From Trichobilharzia regenti (Eukaryota; Platyhelminthes; Trematoda; Strigeidida; Schistosomatidae), in contig OX235263.1 in assembly GCA_944472135.2 (NCBI GenBank), positions 86,336,721-86,400,720 on the forward strand: DNA of 64,000 nt, written 5' to 3'. The notes beneath the pieces were generated by a model, which ran no database searches, had not been told where the DNA came from, and saw only the letters and a list, made by a program, of their open reading frames with translations. This document shows positions 46,900-57,322 of this stretch, piece after piece (position 1 is the stretch's first letter; each line of letters starts with the position of its first letter). The position numbers and the translations under genes are program-made.

Positions 46900-48196
46900 T
46901 TCACCTCTAGTATGATGTAACTTCTGAAAGTTTAATTGCTTTCTCAAACAGAATGCAGTACACTGTATACAAAGGTGAATCCTCCTCTGCTGTGCTCACT
47001 GAAGCTGGTGTCCCCCAAGGTGCTGTACTCATCCCACTTCTCTTTTCTTTCTACATGACTTACCATCTTCAAATGACATTAATTTTGTCAAATATGCTGA
47101 CGACCTGACTGTATCTTTGCCTGTCAAGTGTCAGAATGACTGCTCCAAACTAAATAGCTTTTTATTAGAAATCAGCCAGTGGTCCAAAGAAACCGGTCTT
47201 ACCTTAAATCCCTCTAAGTGTCAAACAGTCAATTTCACCTTTAGGCATAAATCTGACCTAAACAAACTGGTCAGCACACACGAGGTGTGCAACATAGATG
47301 GCACTGAAATAGAGACCAAGTCAGAAATTAAATACCTTGGCGTCATTCTATCTTCTGATCTTTCCTGGTCGTCTTATATCTTCATGATTTCTAAGAAAAT
47401 ATTCCGTCTTACCTTCTACATCAAGAAGTTAAGACATTCTGGTATAACTCAACCCTTACTCCTACAATTCGTCAACTCCTGTATTCTGCCTATTATTCTC
47501 TATTGTTCCCCCTTAGTATTTCCTGGGCTATTGAAGAAATACTATATCTTATTACGCAGGATGTTAAAGGTTGTCAGCAGGGTAAGCAACGTGCCAATTA
47601 ACCAGCTTATTAATATTCTGGTCGACAGGCGCTTGGACTCATGTGAAAAATGGACAAAATCCATTCTGTCTAACTCACATTACCCTCTGCATTCATAACT
47701 CTCCCCTTGTATCTCATCAGGCAGGACAAGAAGACTATATAGAAAACTATATGTTCGCACTAGCAAGTACACAAACTCAACCATACCCTACTTAGCTCAT
47801 GTTCTGTGCGATAAAGAAAGCATTAGGTGTGAAACTTATAACTTATTAAATAGTCAGTAGAACAACTGGATTTCGTCTTTCCAATTCATATCATTTATAG
47901 GTACAACGTTTTCTTTCTTTCTTTTCCTTTTCTCTTTTTTTGTTATGTGCTTTTTTGTTTCTCTCTTCCTTGCAAACTCTACTCAAAACATTCTTCTTCG
48001 TTACTTTCACACTGTGTATATCTCGACCTTTTTGTTACCGCTTACGCCAGTAAATATGCCAGTATCTACTTTTCTAACACTAAACATTCTGTTCACATTT
48101 GGCTTTGCTACCGACGTGCTAATATGTTGTTGTCAAAGTTAACTGAGACTACCCATAATCTATGTTTTGGAATAAAGAAAATTATTATTATTATTG
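46900..48196 (+). mobile_element. CR1-like (SR1-type) retrotransposon, 5'-truncated
   Basis: It contains GVPQGAVL (RT motif B) near 47010, KYADDLTVSLPVK (motif C, intact) near 47090-47120, and an open frame 47117-47698 with LTLNPSKCQTVNF, KYLGVILSSDLSW and RLTFYIKKLRHSGI. The 3' end is 'gaataaagaaaattatt' with ATT repeats (48177-48196), typical for CR1. Frames are broken between the blocks. Confidence 0.82.
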
Positions 48197-48429
48197 CTTA
48201 CATATACACATATTACTACCTTCGTTATTCTTATCGCCGTGTGCACAGACATTATTATCCTTATTTTTTATCATTATAATCCTTATGACAACAGCCTCAG
48301 CTATTCTTAGACACCGAAAGACGTAGCAGTCTAGGGAGTTGAGGTGGCACCCTGTATAAAATTGTAAACGAATTATTTTTGTCAATCTTTTGCTCCTTAT
48401 CCACTAAGTGTGCCAGTATGGACCTCTGA

Positions 48430-48800
48430 TTAACTCCTTTACCTAATCACGTTGGGACAATGCTCCAGAAGGCGATAGTCGGCTTGCCGAGTCGTTCTAC
48501 CTATGCATATGCCTCCACATGAACAGTTTAATTTATAAATGTATATTGAAGTGGCCAGACTCGATAGCTTATCCTTCAGCTGCCTTCGAATTATACAACG
48601 AGTGGCGAATTTTAAACACAATATTATGACGAAGAATTTATAACTATTATTTTCTTTGTTTCGATGTAAGCAATTCATTTGCTGTGTCCCATTGTAATCA
48701 TCGTTATTACCGATGTTCCAAATATTTAACACCTATTATCATTTGATCCTCAAACTCGCCGCCATTGGTTAAACTTTTTATATATAAAGCTGTGTAAATT
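48430..48800 (-). mobile_element. PLE GIY-YIG fragment, minus strand
   Basis: ATSIYIYKLNCSCGGICIGR then TTRQADYRLLEHCPNVI: the start of a GIY-YIG module with one change in the YIG part (CIG). The upstream RT is missing. Confidence 0.72.
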
Positions 48801-48972
48801 ACAGTAAAGTCTGAAGATCTAATTGAAAACAGCATTGTTCACTTATATGCGTTGTTCTAAGAATATTAATTCTTGTCCTTGTAAGGTACTGGTGTGGTAG
48901 TGGGATGCGGACAATGGGTTCCAACAGAATCTTATCCTCACAGTAAGAATCATTGTATGTGTTGGTGTTAAC

Positions 48973-48996
48973 GTATATATATATATATATATATAT
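48973..48996. repeat. (TA)n microsatellite
   Basis: About 11 TA units. Confidence 0.9.
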
Positions 48997-48999
48997 TAT

Positions 49000-50250
49000 T
49001 GCTCACAATCATATCAAGGTACTCACACAAGTTTCTAACTTCGTTTATATAACTCCATTATTTTCCATCGCTTGATTTGTTTGGTAGTAGTATTTTGCAT
49101 ATTTCAGGTATGAGTGATGAGTCATTCCTATTGCATGTGTTTGGTGTAAACTCGACGAACAGAGATCCAGTAATCAACCTCTCTCTTCACCTACCTCGAT
49201 TACTTTTTAGAATTTTAACCCTCTCCCACCCTATTGTGTGGTTGTGTGTTAATGCATGCATGCAGTGCAATGTGGTGCTGAGCTTTTATCTAAATTACTT
49301 ATCTTCTCGGGGTCAACCATTCTTCCCTTAGCTAAATTCTTATGTTCCGACAATCTGACTGCCCCTGACCTACTGGTTTGATCTATGTAGTTGACCTCAC
49401 TCACAGTCATTGCAAGGTACGTAGCGATTTATATTATTTTATATATTTTGTCTAATTGGGTCAACCGACAGTGTCTTTTTACCTACATAGCTTGTCCAGC
49501 CTGAGTGAGTGTATAATTTTGAATTCCACCCTAACTACTACTATATTAAGAATCTTATGTAGAGTCTCAGATGTCCCCTCCTTATATGGTATTACTGTAG
49601 ATGTCCTATAATCTGTCTTCTTTATGTTATCATTACTAGTTTCACAATTATTTTTATTTTGCTTTTGGCCCTCACTGATCTTCCTTATGAATTTTATAGG
49701 ATAGTTATTTGATACCAACGCTTCCTCTATCGGTTTTATTTCATCATTTGGGTCTTTTGTTGTACTACTTAGGGCTACTGCTCAGTTTTTTAGACACTTA
49801 AGTAAGCGTGCTTTCACAGAGAGATAACGGATGAGATGAATTAAAGTCTAAATATCTATTAGATGGATACGTTGGTTCTTTATAAACGCCACTAGTGTGC
49901 AGTGTCCCTTCTTCTGTTAATTTTATTTTACAATTCAACATAGCTAAATCTCCTTGTTCATTACCCGATTCAAATGTGAATTTTATTCCCTCCACTGGTG
50001 AGTTTATATATATGGAGGAGCTAGAGAAATGTTTTATTTTTAACACTGTGAAAGTGTCATCCACATGTCTCCACCGTATTTTTGGAGTAGGATTAAATGT
50101 ATTAAGAACAATATTTTCCTAGCTGTACATAAATATATCTGCTACCATTGGAAATATCGGTAATCCCATTGTTACACCTTCTGTTTACCTATATGTTTTG
50201 CCCTGGAATTTAAAGATAGTAGATGTGAGAATACCTGAAGACAAAATTGC
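49000..50250 (-). mobile_element. Penelope-like element, fourth family, copy 1
   Basis: Minus strand: MDDTFTVLKIKHFSSSSIYI (motif C with YVDD reduced to MDD at the frame start) in 50064-49798, then an RT end and a C-terminal NRNDSSLIPEICKILLP-like block near 49090. 48998-49780 is a direct repeat of 63150-63920. Confidence 0.75.
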
Positions 50251-50254
50251 ACTG

Positions 50255-50665
50255 GACAACTGTTTTTCCTCAAGTTGGGACCTATGGCTTCAGATTATTA
50301 GGCGATCCCAGTGACCATTTAGCTATTGGATAGAAATTCAAAGACCTGTGAATCCTAATCCTTGCCAGTTAGAGATATAGTGATACTGCCAACAAATGGA
50401 TGGTCTGAAATCTGTGGCCGTGGTGAATGAAGCATAAGATATCGAGATGAAGCGGTTGCTAATCGATGACACTAATTACTGATAGTGCAGTATCGTGAAC
50501 TAACGGAAGTTAGTACTCACGCGTTAGTGAATACCAAACCATTGGTGAATAATCGACGGTCTAGCCTCTCAGCCTTAAGGTTTTGCATTCGTTCCTTGAC
50601 GAAGTTATGGGTGCGAATCGCCGAACTGTCCCGAACTAGGAAGAAACATGATTTTCAATGGTTCT
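50255..50665. repeat. Degraded inverted pair of Smalpha-like pieces
   Basis: Left piece (minus strand) 'cactggacaactgtttttcc'; right piece (plus strand) 'gggtgcgaatcgccgaactg', 'aggaagaaacatg'. Both cores are badly mutated. Confidence 0.45.
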
Positions 50666-50669
50666 GTAA

Positions 50670-51220
50670 ATAATTCTCGTTCGTGATGAAATCTATATTG
50701 ACATTCGTAGATTTCCCTTGAATAGTTATTGGGAAATCAACTACTTCATATGGTGTAGGCAGAATAAGTGGATTCCCCTGTTTGTAAAGCGTAGCTGACA
50801 TTTTTAAACGAAGCTTTGAAGCTTTTAACAAAGAAACATTACTAACAATAAGTATTTATGATATCGGAATTCCTGGATTAGTTGATATTTGGAAGGTGTT
50901 CAGTAAAACCGATTATTTGCTTTTACAACATATCTGGTGATTAAACGACGACCTGAGCTTCGTTTTACTATAGGAATCATGGAGCGTGAAGTACAGCGTG
51001 TTGCTTGTAGCAAAAATAGGTATACTGATAAAATTCATTCGTAGAAGGCTGCAGATCGTGTTGTTCATCAAAGACGTGTAGATATTCGCTTTAAAGCCAG
51101 ATTACATTGGATAACTGTTTTATTTCTGTCCACATTCAGTTATCTTCAACTCCCTTTATCTCAGATTTACTAGCTGATTACTTTGAGACACAGACTTAGG
51201 CGGTTTGTGTATGTTATGAG
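50670..51220. other. Unassigned stretch
   Basis: Nothing recognisable. Confidence 0.3.
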
Positions 51221-51224
51221 ACAG

Positions 51225-51448
51225 AAACAGGGGAGGCAGGATTTCAAATAAACACAGAGAAGACAGAGGTGGTGAAGATATGGAAACGACAACAACAGCA
51301 ACAACAACAAGCACTGATCATCGCCAAGAGGAATAATCTAAAGGAAATAACCCCTTTCACTTATCTACTCAGCATCATTTCAACAACAGGCAGCGCAGAT
51401 GAGGACATCAAAGCCAGTCTGGATCAGAAAGGCGATTCAGACCTTCTG
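51225..51448 (+). mobile_element. RTE remnant, + strand, part 1
   Basis: GFQINTEKTEVVKIW-like start, Gln run, LKEITPFTYLLSIISTTGSA and DEDIKAS: the RTE block behind motif C. It breaks at 51448 where the TIR-bearing insertion begins. Confidence 0.72.
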
Positions 51449-52157
51449 TAAGATCAATTCTATTCCCATCCTTGAATCAAGTCAACCTGTCCCGGATCAG
51501 CCTAGCGTTGTTGCAACCCAATTATCCATGCCTACCGTGTCTATCCCTGCTTGTTTAATGAACTGTGTGTATGTGTTTTTACCTCGATCCGTTTAGTCAG
51601 ACAGTTGAACTCATGGCCCAATCAGAGTATTTTGTGCACTGTTATTTTTGCTGACCCATGTCTAACTTTGTACTATTCTGTCGAGTTTATCTTATTTATT
51701 GATTTTCATCTGTATTTTCCTACATGGTTAAGTAGCCAATTAAATTCTATCTTTGTGCCTATGCTCGGTCTATCTCTCTTAAACGCTCTCTGTTTTATGC
51801 CATGCCTTACTTGGGTTCATTCTTCTACTGACTGCTTACCTGAACGGTCGTGTCTGGTTCCGGCTAGTTCGCAATTTTGGCTTTAACGTTATTCCGCTCT
51901 GATAGCAGTACCTTGCTTTCTGTTAAGCGTTGTGCTTTGTACTCTTGAAACCGTTAAGGTTTGTTGTATATATAATTATTGATTTGTTTATTAATAGTAC
52001 CGTAAAAACAGTGACCGGCTTCTTGTTTGTTCTGGACCGGGATAGCCTTTATCTACGCGTGACTTAATTTCATGCGATATTGCGCTTACAAGTCCGTCCG
52101 CGCTGATCCGGGACAAGTTGGCTTGATTCATGTATGGGAATAGAATTGATCTTATTG
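51449..52157. mobile_element. Non-coding insertion with ~50-bp terminal inverted repeats
   Basis: About 709 bp. The left end taagatcaattctattccca… and the right end pair over about 50 bp, including 'cccggatcagc' at the inner part (complement gctgatccggg near 52100). The internal sequence has no protein similarity that I can see. It interrupts an RTE whose two halves are otherwise collinear. A TSD is not clear. Confidence 0.65.
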
Positions 52158-52184
52158 CGCTTACGCCTTCACTAAACTGATATC

Positions 52185-52500
52185 AAAGTGAAACTCTACT
52201 GTAACAAGCAGAGCACTTCCAACATGATGCAAAATTTTATGAACAGATGTCTTTGACCTATACTGAAGATCAAATGACCAAAAAGGATAAATAAACTACA
52301 GGGGACTCTGGATGGCAGTATACCAACCAAAGACCTATCGCCGAACAGGTATGAACAGAGTAATGGAGGTCGTTTGGACACATGTAGAGAGGACCGTTCA
52401 TTGGTATCGCGCTGCGGGTCGTCAAGTGGAACCAAATAAGGGATGATGAGTTGGGCGTTCAAGGGTGCACATTAACCGTAACCAAAATCTGCATTGAAAT
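52185..52500 (+). mobile_element. RTE remnant, + strand, part 2
   Basis: 'acatgatgcaaaattttatg', 'cctatactgaagatcaaatg', 'ggacacatgtagagagg' continue the RTE C-terminal region behind the insertion. No frame is open. Confidence 0.65.
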
Positions 52501-52504
52501 TACA

Positions 52505-52805
52505 TGAATTCCTGGAAACACAAAACCTTGAGTATTAAACTATTTTACCTTATTGAAACAGTTATCTTCTTAAAAGTAAAAATATGGCGAACAAGGGATT
52601 TAATATGTGGGTATGAGGACACTGAAAGGCAGTAAGCTACCCGACTGAAGACTGAATACGTCTCAAATACTTCCCTTTTCATTGAAACACAAAATTACAC
52701 GAAGATAAAATCTGTGACTGTCAGACCAACTATATTAAACAAAAACGCGTCAAATACACACACCAATCCAACAATAAAATTTTCAAGGGTTAGTTTGTAA
52801 GGATT
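52505..52805. other. Unassigned stretch
   Basis: AT-rich; I see nothing in it. Confidence 0.3.
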
Positions 52806-52809
52806 AGAT

Positions 52810-53030
52810 TTGTTTATACGAGTTCGACTACGGATCGATATCAGTTACAGGACCATTGAAAACCAGCTAGGAGTACTGGATAACCAGCTGTTTCATCCTA
52901 GTTTGGGAATCATCGGAAGTAAGCACCCACATCGCAGGTTTCTATCCCAGGACGCACCGGTTACAAGGCAATCTCGTATACCATTCAGCCACTGGGACCC
53001 AATCCAATGGCCAGTTCATAAATGATAACT
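52810..53030 (-). repeat. Smalpha-like repeat, CCGATGA subfamily
   Basis: Minus strand: head 'gggtcccagtggctgaatgg', core 'cttccgatgattccc', 'aggatgaaacagctgg', 'tatccagtactcc', then the end block. Stem I is only partly complementary. Confidence 0.65.
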
Positions 53031-53164
53031 TCTACCATTCTTGATTTAGCGCGACTACCAACCAGTGTCATCGGTGGGGAATCCATCGTCACACTTCACT
53101 GGTTGGACCTCACTTGTCATGACTTCTCACCAGAACTCCAGGAAACTCTGTCCTGTATCATGTA

Positions 53165-53245
53165 AATAGTGAGGACCCGGTGGGTGCGTAGTGCCGATGA
53201 TTCCCAAACTAGGATGAAACAGCTATCCAGTCCCGACAACTGGTT
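53165..53245 (+). repeat. Smalpha-like repeat, core region
   Basis: 'ggtgggtgcgtagtgccgat' , 'gattcccaaactaggatgaa' and 'acagctatccagtcccgac'. It is in inverted orientation to the preceding copy and of the same subfamily. Confidence 0.6.
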
Positions 53246-53249
53246 GCAA

Positions 53250-53635
53250 GATTCTGTAGACGAAGTAGAAATAATTCATAATATCGACCAAACAAATTAG
53301 AGCACTCTCGCTATTTAGAGTGAATCAGAACGTGCAAATCAATCCGGATCAGTGTGACCTTTACCAGTTAACATCAATAAGCAAGTTTATACAACTATAA
53401 ATCAACTACAGAGTACTCTACACTCAAACATTTAAAAAAATCAATAAATCTCAGGATTGAACCAATCATATGTATACTATGTCAAAATACACATCAAACA
53501 ACCAATCTATGAAGTGCGTCTCTAGATTACCAGGTATATGAACGTCTGAATTACATGCACACAAGACATGATAGTAGTTACTCAACCGTTTTTTGACTTC
53601 GATGACACCATCATATATATATATGGAAAATCAAA
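53250..53635. other. Unassigned stretch
   Basis: Nothing recognisable. Confidence 0.3.
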
Positions 53636-53639
53636 ACAA

Positions 53640-55490
53640 GTAATTCAGCAAAGAGACTCTTTTCAACGAATTTATCATCAAGCGGTACACTCGTATATAT
53701 ATAGGTTTATAAGAAGTTATATCCGGTGAGGGAATTCAATCATAGGTGTGAATGCATAAAATAACAATAGTAACAGTATGAAATGCAATTAAAAACTTAA
53801 ATGTTTGTGATTATAACCATAGTTAACTGTCAAGTGGCAAAACAAATTAATGTCATACACAGAATAATTCATAGGATGGATAGAACTTCAAAAAGAGTGT
53901 GTAATTATTATTATTATTATGAGTAGTAGTAGACAAATCGAATAAAACAAAAACGTTACGTAATATTGTGTGAAATCTGATAGCATAGAATTTGATGTTG
54001 TAAAAAAAGAATTGATTTAGAATGACAAGTGGAGCAAGTGAAATAATACCGGGGACAGTTCAAAGTGAAAATAGTAACAGTAACAATCGACGTAATAAAG
54101 GGAGAGAATACAAACTGAACAGACAAAAAAAATGAAAAATTGGTAGAGGCAAAATATGATTGGGGATTACCATACTTTATGGAAAGCTGTAATGGAATGG
54201 TCAACTGACAAATTTCTACAGCTGGGTACCCATTGGTTGAAAACGAAACCTGGTCCGGTCGCTTGCCAATCGCATTCGGCGCATATGTAGCCCTGATACT
54301 GTGGAAGATGAGTTATATCTTTTGAGGCAAATCCTAACAGAAAATGGATTTCCACCATGTTTTATAGATAAGAATATAAATTCAAATCCTATAAAACGTG
54401 ACTTATCAACCGTACCCAAGAAAATACTCTACATGAGCTTGGAATTCAAGGGAGACTTACCTTCTGATATCATGAAACGAAGGATTTCATAGTCCCCGAA
54501 AAGAACATTCCCTGCTGCATCTCTGAGAAAATCCTTTACCAGTCGACCATTACTGTTCAATAACCTGAAGGACAAGATCCCGCTGTTGACCAACTCTACG
54601 TGTGTTTATCAATTCATCTGCTTGTGTGGAGCTCGGTATATCAGTCGTTCGACTCGAGTTCTGTCCAAGAGGGTGCAAGAACACTATCCTAAATGGTTAC
54701 GAAGAGGTGGAAGTGGAGCAATAAGAAGCGCGATCATTGAACATCTGGTCGATAATGATCACCCTATCTCTACAGCCTCCGCCTTTAAATTCAAGGCAAA
54801 GAGTAATTTACCCAATGTACTCGACTCATCTGTATTGCTGCAGCTTTGGCTATCGAAACAGAAAAGCCAGATCTCTGTGTACAAAAAAAGTTCGTTCAAC
54901 CCTTCCAACTTTTATGGTCTTAATCCCTCTATGCTAAAGTATGGTAATCCCCAATCATAATTTGGCTCTACCAATTTTTCATTTTTTTCGTTCTGTCTAT
55001 TGGATTTGTATACTATTCTCTATTACTTCGATTGTTACTATTACTACTCTCACTTTGAATTGTCCTCGGTATTATTTCACTTGCTCCACTTGTCATTCTA
55101 AATCAATTCTTTTTTTACAACATCAAATTCTATGCTATCAGATTTCACACAATATTACGTAACGTTTTTGTTTTATTCGATTTGTCTACTACTACTCATA
55201 ATAATAATAATAATTACACACTCTTTTTGAAGTTCTATCCATCCTATGAATTATTCTGTGTATGACATTAATTTGTTTTGCCACTTGACAGTTAACTATG
55301 GTTATAATCACAAACATTTAAGTTTTTAATTGCATTTCATACTGTTACTATTGTTATTTTATGCATTCACACCTATGATTGAATTCCCTCACCGGATATA
55401 ACTTCTTATAATCCATATATATATATATGATTGTACAGCCTGATAGTAGATTTATTGGAAAGAATCTCTTCTCAGTTTCTGCAGCTCGAT
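53640..55490 (+). mobile_element. Palindromic Penelope-like element
   Basis: Arms 53700-54180 and 54935-55413 are inverted copies of about 480 bp with very high identity by eye. Between them lies a 5'-truncated PLE on the + strand: the RT end (EDELYLLRQILTENGFPPCF, 54301-54492) and a GIY-YIG part (54586-54960). The terminal signature 'gattgtacagcctgatag' follows the right arm. The right arm is the element's 3' UTR; the left arm is its inverted copy. Confidence 0.85.
54586..54960 (+). pseudogene. PLE GIY-YIG endonuclease part
   Basis: 124 codons: TCVYQFICLCGARYISRSTR (YIG changed to YIS), LSKRVQEHYPKWLRRGGSGA, then IEHLVDNDHPISTASAFKF, the conserved C-terminal region of this family. A stop at about 54490 separates it from the RT end. 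Confidence 0.82.
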
Positions 55491-55492
55491 CT

Positions 55493-56984
55493 CTCATCAG
55501 TTGAGAGAAATTATCAGACTAAGGTTCCTTAGATCATGTACTGATGCCCGTCAGTTTGACTAATTTCTAGTAAATCTTCACAAGTATACGACGAATTTGT
55601 CATCCATTGCATTTCCACAGTATGAGAAAAAAGCTCTCTTACTGTTTTTCTAGGCTTTCTATTCCGTCAATCAATATCTCTGACATAGCCATTGATTTAC
55701 AGTTTGAAGATCTCTATGATACACTGACTCCTTTGATTCCAGCGTTGAGAGAAATGAAAGTTGATTGTTATAGCATATCGATTGTGTTATCCAAGTCTGA
55801 ACAAAAAACACTTTAACTTCGGAGCATTTGAGGACTCTGAAGGGACTAGATCTGACACAAATGTCCTGAAATCTAATAAAGAATCAGATATAGTTGTAAT
55901 GGATAAATGTGATTATTAAACAGAAATGCAATCTACTCTGAATGATGAGGATGAATTCATAGCGCATGTCTTATGTTGTGATATTAAAAATTGAAGGAAG
56001 AAGAAGACGATGACGTCACAGCTCATTTACTAAAACTTCTCGTCATAGACGTTATTCACAAAGAATAGCTTACTTCTCTGAAATCCAAAAGATCTAACTT
56101 TTCAAAACTATATGGATTTTCTAAGATTCATAAAGTTGAAAATCCATTATGTTCAATTCCATCTAAAATACCTTTTCTTGATGTTGAACTTACAAGGAGA
56201 GCTGACGGAAATTTAAGAAGGTCCATCTGTAGGAAATCCAAATGGAACGGTCAACTGACAAGCTTCTACAGCTGGATATTAATCGGTCGAAAAAGAAACC
56301 TAATTAGATCTCTTGCCACTCGCGTCCGACACATCCACAGCTTTGATACCCTGGAAAAAGAACTACACTTCCTGAAAAAATCTTCATACAAAACGGTTAT
56401 CCATCAAGTTTTGGTAGACAAAAACATCAAACAGAAAATCCAAAAGCAAGAGACACCATCCTTGCCAAAAAAAGATACTTTATATGAACATTGGCTTCAA
56501 AGGTGACCTACTCAGTGATGTCCTTAGAAGGAGAGTTTCGACTTCTTTAAGGAGAACTTTCTTCGCGGCAACATTGACGGTAGTGTTCCTCAGTCGCCCG
56601 CTGGTCTGCAGAAGCTCCAAAGGACAAGATCTCTCACCTGACCACTTCTGTGTGCATATGCCAGTTCACCTGTTACTATGGAGTCAGCCAGGTAAATTGG
56701 TCGTTCGACGCTCATCCTGTCAAAAGGGGTCAAAGAACACTATCCAGCGTGGCTGCAGAAAGGAAGTATTGGCAGTATAGGGAGTGCAATAATCGAACAT
56801 CTCGTCACCACTGGTCACTCCATCTAAACAAACACCTCCTGCTTCAAAGTAATCTACAAAGTGAAGAACAACCTGCCAAAGACATTGCGTTTATGTCTTC
56901 TTTGCGTTTCAGAAGCCCTAGCCCTTCAGTTAGACGAACCAGAATTATGCATACAAAAGAAAATTATTCAACCACTTCTACTAT
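55493..56984 (+). mobile_element. PLE with deleted RT core, part 1
   Basis: N-terminal PLE blocks (AFPQYEKKAL, LYDTLTPLIPALREMK, ADSDIVVMDK-like) are followed near 56110-56165 by SKIHKVENPL and then directly by KIPFLDVELTRRADG: everything from the RT fingers to motif C is missing. It continues with KSKWNGQLTSFYSW, a frame 56484-56780 (GFKGDLLSDVLRRRVS) and a damaged GIY-YIG start. It is cut at 56984 by the gypsy element. Confidence 0.78.
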
Positions 56985-57322
56985 TGTAACAACAGAAGAC
57001 AAGGGCCAGGCAACAGATCGTTTTATTATGAAAATCAACACGTATTTATACATATTTCAACTACATTATTATAGACAAGCGCAGTCATCTGATTGGTTGT
57101 TTATCAGAAGTTAGGTAGACAAACGCAGGCTTCTGATTGGTTGTTTCGGGATTCCTTGACAAATAGAGTTCTCTATCTGCGAATCATATTTTGCCACGTT
57201 AACTTTGCTGTGATTGGTTGTTGACTCAGCCTTGTTCATATTTTCTCACGGCCCATATTAGTGACCTAGACCTTAACGTAGATTAGTGCCAACCAATCGG
57301 CTAGCAGCCTGCTCTCACCACA
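56985..57322 (-). repeat. 3' LTR of the gypsy element
   Basis: 338 bp, TGTGG…TTACA on the minus strand. The last codons and the TAG stop of pol lie inside it (57301-57322). Confidence 0.96.
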
